This document shows positions 46,011 to 54,784 of a stretch of 64,000 bases of DNA, piece by piece; position 1 is the first letter of the stretch, and every line of letters starts with the position of its first letter. The notes beneath the pieces are model-generated. The model was not told the origin of the DNA and did not search any database. It was given only the letters and a program-made list of their open reading frames with translations. This DNA is from Hygrocybe punicea (taxonomy: Eukaryota; Basidiomycota; Agaricomycetes; Agaricales; Hygrophoraceae): the NCBI GenBank assembly GCA_963556145.1, contig OY744467.1:806001-870000 (forward strand), in the 5' to 3' direction. Position numbers and translations under genes: made by a program.

Positions 46011-46956
46011 AGGTGGGTTCATGGTTCGAACTGCGTTTGAACGCAGACCGAACACCGTGAAACCGTTCGACACGGTTCCGGTTCCGGTTTGGCATTTTGC
46101 TGAACCGAACCATCGGTTCCGGTTCCGGTTTTTCAAAAATGGCGAAAAACTGGACCGAACCAAACTTCGGCAACACTAACTGGTGGAGTGGTCCCGAGGG
46201 ACCTCTCGGGATTGGGGACGGAATCCAACGGAAAGGTCAAAGGTGGATGGGATGATAGGACAAGATTGACTGACTACCACATCAGGAACTGCTACTGACT
46301 AAGGAAGAGGTCACGTGATGTGCTAGGCACAACTACTACAAGTGCCCCCCTCTCTCATAGCGACGCCCTCGTCGCTAGCAAAAGACAGGCAAAACAAAAA
46401 GAGCAGAAAAAAAAGAGAAGGAACCTGAAAAGGCTGAAAGAAAAAGCAGAAGACAGAAGGGGAACACGAAGCACACAAAGAAAGGCAAGGGTAGACTAGT
46501 CCACCCCAGATGAATCTAATATAGGTGGGTCATGGTGAACAAAAAAAGGTGGGGAAAAAGTGGTGGAATGTGAAAATAGAAGCGGCACGGCGCGGCGCGG
46601 GTTCAGCGGGTGGGTTGTTGGGCATGGGTCGACGCGGGGGGACATGGGGTCGTCGTACGATACGTGGGTGGGGCGTCCGTTCAGGGCACGGCCATCGTGG
46701 TACGTTCCGTGCATGGGGCCGTGGGGGATATGGCCATGGGCTTGGTGCGGATGGACTTGCGTCGTTAGGCAAGAGCACGGGTAACCCTGCGGGTCTGGCA
46801 TTGCTACCCGTACTCTTACCCACACTGACCCGTACCCCTCTACCCTCAGGTTACATGTGAGCGGGTTATGGCGGGTAACAGCGGGTAACGGGTACCCAGG
46901 GGTACCATCATGTATTTGGGGGGGTGCAAGTCTACGAGATAAAAAAAAAACTACAA

Positions 46957-49900
46957 TTATTTATTGAGGGTTATCGCATCCCAGTTCCATGCCAACTCAG
47001 GCTCATCTTCCTGCAGATCTGGCTGTGTTGTAGCCTTCAACACATCCTCATCCTTCACGAGACCCAATAAGCTCCAGGAACCCAGACACAATAAAGCACG
47101 TGTGGACTGGACTGAGAGCCGGCTTCGGACATGAGAGAGTAAGAGACGTCCTCGACTGAATGTTCGTTCGACATCAACAGAGGTGGCTGCACAAATATAT
47201 TAGATCAGGACATATATGAAGAGTCTGGATACATACCTGGAATCGTCAGGTAGTCCAGCGCCATTCGGTATAGCGTCGGGAAGACCACCTGCTTGTCGAT
47301 CCACCACGCAATGACGTCTGGGACCATCTCCAGGTCCATGCTTAAGTAGACAGTGATCTCGTCTCGCAACTCTGACAGCTTGGGTGCAGCGAGGGCGGGA
47401 ATAGTATCGAAAATGTTGGCGGAAGATTCCTGACCAGGCAGCGTTGTGAGTACAATACAAAAAAACTCAAAAAAATGCATATACGCACCTGAGCGGCTGT
47501 ATCTTCACCAGTACTAGCCGCAACGTCTACACACTCGGTTCCCGACGCATAGTGACGATTGTATTCAGTCCGAAGGAGTTCCTCTGCAGTTGCGATCCAA
47601 TCTGGCTCCCATTGCTGAGTCTTGAAATAAGCCAATTTGTGACGGGGATGCAGGACTAGCGTTCTGGTAAGCTCGAGATTCAACTGAAAAAATAGATGTT
47701 AATGTACTCATCGCGATCCGGTAGACCTCTGAAGTGTCTGTGAGCGAATAGTACCGATTCAACGTTGCGAGTGCGAGGCGGACTGCGGATTTGATGGACT
47801 TATCGATGGTCGATTTTTTGAGTATATCATTGAAGCGCCGGTCAATCTCGTCCATTGCCGGGATGACGACAGCGAGATTTGGGGTTGCACAAGAGAAGAA
47901 CAGAGTTGCGTCTTTGAGAATCTGCATGTTTGTGCCAGTTGAGTCATTTCTATTTAGGGAAAGTGCACAGCACATGCCTTCAAGATGTCGCACAGCTGCT
48001 GAATGATATCCCAATCTTTTTCTGACAGCTCATATGGACGTAAGTTGTTCTTTCGATCCGCTGTGTAGTTCTCAATGACATTTCTGTATTTCAGAGCAAA
48101 GGCCAGCATGTCATAGGTTGAGTTCCAACGAGTCCGAACATCGCGCGGCATTCGTCAAAGAGCTTCGTCGATTTCCTTGAAGCACGAGTCCCAAGCAGGC
48201 AACAGGATCGTGGTGGAGTGTATCGTCTTGAACGCTAGTTTCCGGAGCTGCATAACGAGGTCCTGATGAGTCGCGCCATTACTCGTGCAATGTTCACTAA
48301 CCTTGGCGAGAACAAGCATTACAGGACGGATCTGAGCCCGTATCTCTGTGCGCTCCTCTTCAGAGAGGTCTTCCATCTCATCCACCAACCCATCAATGTC
48401 ATCTTCAGTGGACTCGTCATCATCACATACACCGTTTCCAAATGCTTGTGTGGCGACTTCTTCGAGTTCCAAGTCCTCTGCCATCTCATCCAGTTCACGC
48501 TGCAGCGCGTCATCTTGTAACCCCTTCTTTATGGTCTCAAATGGCTTCAGCAGGGACTTGGCTACAAGATTCACAATGTGCAGAAAACACCGAGTTCAAT
48601 TGACCTCGGAAAAGTTATCAATCTCCACAGCCATCTCATTGACCATCGTGTCATTGCATGATGCATTGTCGCATGTGACACTCAACATCTGGTACGTCTG
48701 ATTTAGCTGCAGACGCATGACTGACGATTTGTGCCCACCTTATGCTCAATCTGGAACTCTCGCAATATGTTTATGAATGCGGCTGCAAGATTAATGCCTG
48801 AGTGTGACTGGGATCATCGGATCAGTCATGATGTGAAAACATAGTGAGTGACATACCTTCGCGACCTCGACAACGTCGAGGATGAGGCACAAGGGCTGTC
48901 CCTTGCATTCCAGGTGCGCTGTCACAGCAACATATGCTTTGTGGTTTGGCGAAGTCCAAGCATCAGTTGCAAAACTGATGCGCCCCTCATACTCGTTAAG
49001 CATCTTGGCGATCCGGTTCCTTGTACGAGTGAAGACCTGCTTGACGTCCCGAGAGACGGTGTGGCGCAAAGGTATGTAATGCTCTGGTCGGCCCGTTTTC
49101 ATCAACGACCGGAAGCCACGATCCTCCACGATCTTAAATGGCCGACAATTCTCAGCAACCCAGCGGATGATCTCTGCCTTGGTCTCCATCTTGGTGTGTG
49201 GTCGATGTGAGTAAGTTACCTTGCCTTTTGCCTGACGCTCAAAGTGCGCCGTTATAGACCCATCCACGGCCTCTACAAGACCCTCACGAGTCTGTGTGGC
49301 TGTGAGGCCACGCGCGCTGTCGACAGTCTGGACTCCCCAGCACGTTCGTGCATGTTTTAAAAGGTTGCTTGTGGATTTAGCGTCGCCCTTATCGAGGAAA
49401 CGGCGAATTCCCTTTCGGCAACCCCGAGCTGCGCAGCGGAAAGTATGGAACCGGCGCCCCTTGTCGTCGTACCCGATATCAGGAATAGGATGGTAAAATG
49501 CATAAACTGATGAAACCCAGTCCTTTCGCAGGTGCTCTGTACATCAAGGTAAGTGATTTAATCTGGATGGCACCATAGAATATTGGCTGACCGAGTTCAT
49601 CCTCGGAATTGACAGGCTCTTCTCCCTCCTCATCATCATCGCATGCACTCTTGGATCCTGGCGCTACCGAGCTGTGGACATGGTCTTCATCATTGTCAGT
49701 GTCGATGATGGTGGTGACCATTGGCGCCGGCCTGACCTGCATGGCAGGGGTGACGGCAGGCTGCTGCAAGGTCTGTGACTGAGACAGTGACGCTGTGGAC
49801 GAGTCTGCAGTCGACGACCTATGCCGCTTGGAGGATGCCACCGGTTCTTCAGTAGCAGGTCGCTTTTGGCCATTACGAGGCTGGCTGCTGGACATTTGGG

Positions 49901-49964
49901 TGGATGGTTGAGGCAGGGAAGGCCTGGATTTGGCCTGGGAGCGGGATTTTTTGGGAGGAGGCAT
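46957..49964 (-). pseudogene. hAT transposase with one nonsense codon
   Basis: ATG at 49964 (MPPPKKSRSQAKSRPSLPQP), with ATATAAATAG 47 bp upstream. In order: Ser/Pro linker, BED-like finger (CAARGCRKG...LLKHARTCWG, ~49445-49330), FKIVEDRGFRSLMKTGRPEH, FATDAWTSPNHKAYVAVTAH (first Asp, ~48980), LILDVVEVAK, VTCDNASCNDTMV (second Asp, ~48675), CFLHIVNLVAKSLLKPF, a Glu/Asp-rich stretch, RDVRTRWNSTYDML (~48140), RYYSLTDTSEVYRIA, and the dimerisation domain DVIAWWIDKQVVFPTLYRMA with TSVDVERTFSRGR, ending at 46957. A TGA at 48156-48158 interrupts EAL|RMPRDVRT; CGA is expected. Otherwise all conserved parts are present. Confidence 0.9.
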
Positions 49965-50010
49965 GGATTATTTTGGGGGAGGCATGATGGAGTGGGTGAA
50001 GTTTGAGCCC

Positions 50011-50020
50011 CTATTTATAT
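50011..50020 (-). promoter_or_regulatory. TATA box of the hAT transposase
   Basis: ATATAAATAG on the minus strand, 47-56 bp upstream of the ATG at 49964, a spacing like that of the hAT at 10071. Confidence 0.5.
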
Positions 50021-50195
50021 GTAGTAGTTGTGTGTCCATGAGTGTGCCACAAAGTGGCTATATTCTCTATTGGTGTTAGATGTAATGACAGGTATATATG
50101 AAGGTCACGGGTTCTGTTTTATGTACCCGTACTCTTACCCGCACATACCCGTACTCACTACCCGTGCGGGTTTGTATTACCCATGCTCTAGCCTA

Positions 50196-51233
50196 TGCGT
50201 CGTCGGATACATCGTTTGGGGGTGTCGTATCGCGGGGATGGGCCGTTGTGGTGGTGCGTGAACGTGTAGGGGTGTGGGACACGGGGCCACGCATGTGTGG
50301 ACGGGGTATGGAGGAGTGGGGTGTGCTGTTCGCGTTGGGATGGGCTGTGGACGCGCGGGGGTGGTCGATGGTGCTGGGAACAGGCGTGTGGGGCCATGAA
50401 ACGAGCCGGCGTGGGGCTCGCGGTTTCTCGTGTGGGTGTGTGGTTGGGAGGTGTGTTGCCGAGTTGCGCTGGGTGGGGCCAGACGCGTCGTTCACGTGGG
50501 CATGGGCTGTTGGGGCCATGCTGGTGTTGTACGTGCGAGACGGTCGACGCGGGCGTGTTGTGCCATGCCAATGGGGTCGAGGAAATGGGTGCCGGTGTGT
50601 GCCAGAAGCGCGAGTCGATGTGGTGATGTGGCAGTTGGGCAACGCGGCAACGGATGGGTGGGCGTGATAACGGTGTCGGTGAGGACGGCACAGGTGAATA
50701 CGGGGTGGGTAGAGCTGCCGTACGGACGCGGGGGGGTCTCAAGCATCTGTGTATTCAGTAGTGAACCTGTGGGCGTCTGAATGAAAAATGGTAGGTCGAA
50801 AACGGGGACGACGATGTCGAGGGCGCGTCTGGCGGCACGGCGGTGTTGTTGGATACGCCGTCCAGCTCGGCAGCCTCTTGGGGACTTTCTAAAGAGCGTG
50901 GGGTGCTGTGGGTACGCGTGGGTGGTCAAATTGCTGGTGCGTGTGGTTGGTGACGTGGCTGCGTGAGGTGGCTGTGCGGAATGGTGAGGATGGGCAAAAA
51001 GTCGTGAAGATGGTCGCGGGGCATGTAGGATGATGTGGACGTAACGCTGGGGCCATCGGAGATTGTTTTTTGTAGTGTTTTGCATGGGTGTGCTGCGTGG
51101 AATCGCACGGGTGGGCTCTCAGGGGGGTACTCTGTGCTCGAAAATCTCTGTTGCTGTAGTCAAAAAGGGTCTGTACGAGTGGAATGTTGTGGTCTCCGGT
51201 GGCGTGGCTCGAATCGCGCTCTCATCACCACGA
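50196..51233. other. Interior of the non-coding LTR element
   Basis: GC-rich sequence with overlapping frames on both strands (up to 197 codons) rich in Pro, His, Arg and Thr, without motifs. I treat them as non-coding. With 46341-46757 it forms the 1.46-kb interior before the hAT arrived. Confidence 0.5.
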
Positions 51234-52616
51234 TGGAGTGGTCCCGAGGGACCTCTCGGGATCGGGGACGGAATCCAACGGAAAGGTCAAAGGTGGATGG
51301 GATGATAGGACAAGATCAACTGACTACCACATCAGGAACTGCTACTGACTAAGGAAGAGGTCACGTGATGTGCTAGGCACAACTACTACACCGGCTCAGT
51401 CAGAATATTAGAACAAGCCTGCCTTGATGCTGCCAATACCAGCAAGTACAATTCCAGAGCAATGAGGGATGAATTTACAACACAATTCAAGCACGTATTC
51501 GCAGGGAAAGCTCCTTACAACTGGCAGCTTGACGTATCTGAGGCCTTGACACTACATCTAGACTGTATTGTCATCGCAGGCACAGGGGCTGGCAAAACCA
51601 TGCCATTTGGGATGCCGCTGCTCTTGGACAAGACAGAAAAGAAGATGGTCTTGGTTATTTCTCCCCTCAATGAGCTTGAATTCGAACAGGTATGGTTTCT
51701 CTTTGATAGATAAATTATGTACTGAATTGTGAGCAGGCTGAGCGCTTCAAGCAGATGGGACTCACAGCAATGGCTGTTAACAGCGATGTGTATTCTTCTG
51801 CACTGCACGCAGTTCGAACGTCTTTTTGATATTCTGATGCTACTTCTAATGATTATATGACAGGAAATCGAGTCACGCAAGCATCGAGTCATCCTGACAT
51901 CGCCAGAGATGTGCCTCAATCATGAAAAATTCTCGAAACTGTTGCGTAATCTGCAATTCTCAAAGGATATCCTCACGATCGTAGTCGACGAAGCCCATTG
52001 CATCTCGCAATGGGGCAACAACTTCCGCAAGAAATTTTCTGAGCTTGGAAAACTCAGGTCATATGTTTCCACAGTGACACCATTCCTCGCCGTATCAGCA
52101 ACATTGCCGCCACACATTCTTGACGAAGTCAAGACCAGCCTTGCCTTTTCCCCGACACAAACCTTCACCATGAACCTAGGAAATGATCGACCCAATATCA
52201 CACCCATCGTCTGTCACATGAATGGTGCCACTACTGACCTGCATGCACTCGATTTCATCGTTGATGTGCCTGAACCTGGGTGGCCAAATACTCGAATGAT
52301 CATATTCTTCAACACTCGCGATCTCACATACAAAGGATTCTCTCACCTGCGAGGCCTCCTCCCCAAGCCTTTACAATTCAAGGTCAACTTTCTTCATGCT
52401 GGCCGTACCGGATGTGCAAAACAAAGGGTTCTGCGTGATTTCAAAAATGGTGTCATTGATATTCTTTGTGCAACTGAAGCAGCCAGAATGGTGAGTTTTG
52501 GGGCCAAATACTGTCCCTTTTGTGGCACTAAAACATGTCAGGGCATGGACATACCTGATATTTCACATGTCGTGCAATTCATGGTTCCATCCTCAATTTC
52601 TGTCTGGATTCAACGT

Positions 52617-52749
52617 TGGAGTGGGCAGGGGGTGCCCACTCAGGGTGTCATGGGTGCATCATGGTGGGATAAGCTGAGTGTCTACTACAGGAATCTCTAC
52701 TAGATAGTCCTATGAACCGTGGGATCCTATCACGTGACCTCCTACTACA
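52617..52749 (-). repeat. Solo LTR in the RecQ motif VI codons
   Basis: The plus strand runs TGGAGTGG to CTACTACA (133 bp), with TCACGTGA near the end as in the other LTRs. Flanks are AACGT (52612-52616) and A+ATGT (52749-52753), a 4-5 bp duplication with one C/T change. Removing LTR and one duplication gives exactly IQR|AGRAGRNG, the helicase arginine-finger motif. A solo LTR implies recombination between two former LTRs. Confidence 0.85.
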
Positions 52750-53640
52750 ATGTGCTGGACGCGCCGGTCGGAATGGCAAAGCAGCAGTCGCAATCTTGCT
52801 CGTCGAACCCTCTGTTTTCCAACCGCAGAAAAAGAAACAAAAGAAAAGCGGCACTCAGGAGGAAGAAGTGGAAGAGGATGAAGATGAAGATCAGGATGAC
52901 AGTCCAGCACACACAATCGACCCACACTACAAAAAAAAGGTTGAAGGCGGGCTACGCAAATATCTCGAGGATTCTGACTGTCAACGAATATGTAGCAATG
53001 TCTATTTTAAGAATCCACAGCTGGCAATCGGTAAGTTCCATATAATTTGAAATAATTCCTGTACCTAATTGTTCACAGACTTGGTTGTACCCTGCTGCGA
53101 CCTATGTGTCCTCAAGAAGCCTCCATCGCAGCTATGTACCGCTGAATTTAATCTTGCATGCCCATTTCACCATCAGATGAGCAAGAAGACAGTGACGACA
53201 GTGAAAGGGAGGACACAACCCAAGCTTCCGGTAAGAAAACTTGCCATCCAGGTTGTCCAGGTCCTCGTAAGGGGGAACGGTTGGAGGCCTGCAAGAATAC
53301 ATTAATGAACTGGCGTGCGACAACATGGGCAAACCTTTATGGTCAATGTGTGTGGGGACCGACCACTTTACTACCCGATACTGTGCTCACGAAATTCGCC
53401 AATCGTGCCCGCATCAAGATGATAACTGACATTAAGGACAAGATATTGGAATGGCCCTGGGCAGATGAACATGGTAGTGAAATCCTCAGGCTTCTCAAGC
53501 CCATTGATGCTGAGTGGCATGCAGAGAAAGAGCAGAGCAAAGCAGAGTCCAAGGCCAAGAAGGCGAAGGAGACTGCAGAGAAACAAGCACGTCGATACGA
53601 GGCACGACTTGCGGACAAGTGCTGGGAAACCACTCAATGA

Positions 53641-54530
53641 AAGGCAGCCGCTACCAGATTTCAACCACCAGCAACAATGATGTTGTAGAGGGTCAACGTC
53701 CCTCTGAGTCCGTATCATCGATATATCATGAATCCGGACCAACCCGATGCCACCATTCGACTTGCATTTGAACCCGACGTAACCCGACGTGACATGACAT
53801 GACGTGACCCAACGTGACCGACGTAACCCGACACATGCCACTTTGTGACGGCTGCTTTTGGGCTAAATCCGGCAGCCTCAAACGCCTTGGAGTTCCAATT
53901 CCAGGAGACGGATCTCATCAGACTTGATCCCCAACTTCGGATTTACCTTATTTGTGCATCCCCTCATCCTTTCGGAGATATGTAGGACTTTTTAGATCTT
54001 TTCCTTGCATATTCATTTTCCCCTCCATATTCCTGTCTTCGTCGCATTGCAACCCCCCTTTCCACATCCCCATTCCAAATCCCCTTTGTAGTTTCCATCG
54101 GCTGAAATAGACATGACCGAAAGTAGACTACCACTCATGTCCTATAAAAATGGTCCCCGACGACCGTACAAAAAACATACCCTTAGTCCCCATTTTCATA
54201 TAGTCAGAATCTTCTTTAATCCCTTCAAATGCTCGTCCACGTAGATCCTTAGCTTTTTTGTAGTTCACTTTATCGTCTTTGTTGATTGTTTCCATTATTT
54301 GTTCATTGTTTCCGATCCAACCCGACCTGACCCGCCGTACCCAACATCATCGGCATTGTCGGGTTCTTCGTTATTCATCCGTTTTCACTCCGTTCATTGC
54401 CGGATTCATCGTTATTTGTTTAGTTTTACACGGCGGCTTGATATTTTACTTACATTTCCACTTCCTTTATTATTATTTCTGACACTGACTTATCCATCGT
54501 CACTTCTACGCTGACACCCCTCTGGTTAGG
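53641..54530. other. Intergenic region with GACGTGACCC-type short repeats
   Basis: At 53770-53840 the words ACCCGACGTGAC and ACATGACGTGACC repeat irregularly. They look like subterminal repeats of a DNA element, but no partner end or target duplication was found. No gene is supported. Confidence 0.4.
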
Positions 54531-54784
54531 ATCTTTATTTCTTTATATAGTTCCAAAGCCACCCCGAACCCGCATCTACAACATCGATGATGGGTTCATT
54601 CTGGGTCCAAAGTTCAATGCATGCAGGTCCTGCTGCCGTATCATTACTATCCTCATTCCAAGTCCCAAACCCAATTTGATGGTCATTAAATGTTATATTG
54701 GTCACAGCAGTGGTCAGAGTACGTGTAAAACTAATCATCCAGTGTCCAATCCTCTGTTGTTGATACCAAACTAATTCGATTTAT

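Larger units (their letters stand above)
44768..46178. mobile_element. Non-autonomous TAGTG-ended element in RecQ exon 1
   Basis: Starts TAGTGATGCCGAAGTTCGG; the right end is the complement of TAGTGTTGCCGAAGTTTGG. Subterminal GAACCG/CGGTTC repeats fill both ends. Left TSD is ACCAGCTC (44760-44767). The right TSD has itself been split by the LTR element and reads ACCGGCTC at 51390-51397 (7/8, G/A at a CpG). The interior holds trinucleotide repeats and an array of palindromic units. No transposase. Confidence 0.8.
46766..50195 (-). mobile_element. hAT transposon, nearly intact, 8-bp TSD
   Basis: TIRs TAGGCAAGAGCACGGGTAA (left) and the complement of TAGGCTAGAGCATGGGTAA (right). TSD TGCGTCGT is at 46758-46765 and 50196-50203, exact. 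Subterminal repeats of TACCCGTACTCTTACCC lie near both ends. Length 3430 bp. It sits inside the LTR element and so is the youngest layer of this nest. Confidence 0.95.
46184..51390 (-). mobile_element. Non-coding LTR element (LARD/TRIM-like) containing a hAT
   Basis: Two 157-bp LTRs (46184-46340 and 51234-51390) run TGGAGTGG to CTACTACA on the plus strand and differ at about three positions. Reading minus: 5' LTR, then a tRNA-3'-end-like primer site at 51203-51230 (plus strand GGCTCGAATCGCGC...CACCA), about 1.46 kb of interior without gag or pol, a purine tract GAGAGAGGGGGGCACT (46341-46360), 3' LTR. Flanking short duplications are ACTGG (46179-46183) and ACCGG (51390-51394), one C/T difference. 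LTR ends match those of the gypsy at 26685, which could supply its proteins. Confidence 0.75.
44748..53640 (+). pseudogene. RecQ-like DEAH-box helicase gene split by nested transposons
   Basis: Exon 1 starts at 44748 (MSIDTSS), stops at 44767, and resumes in frame at 51398 (VRILEQACLDAANTSKYNSR). Exons: 44748-44767+51398-51689, 51737-51811, 51864-52490, 52542-52616+52754-53030, 53079-53640. Motifs: Walker A IAGTGAGKTMPF (~51573), VVDEAHCISQWG (~51982), AVSATLP, IIFFNTRDL, ATEAARM|GMDIPDISHVVQF, and motif VI QRAGRAGRNG after removing the LTR at 52617. RecQ helicases unwind DNA 3'-5'. This short subtype is expanded in Agaricomycetes, often beside transposons. A frameshift lies near 53140-53165; the C-terminal frame ends with a Lys/Glu-rich tail at 53640. 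Confidence 0.8.

Noticed and set aside
50188..51085. Pro/His/Arg-rich frames of 149-197 codons on the minus strand
   Set aside because: Overlapping frames in the GC-rich interior of a non-coding LTR element; no motif, and frames are open on both strands.
53760..53830. GACGTGACCC short repeats considered as a CRISPR-like or centromere-type array
   Set aside because: Units are irregular with no constant spacers; eukaryotic context makes CRISPR inapplicable.
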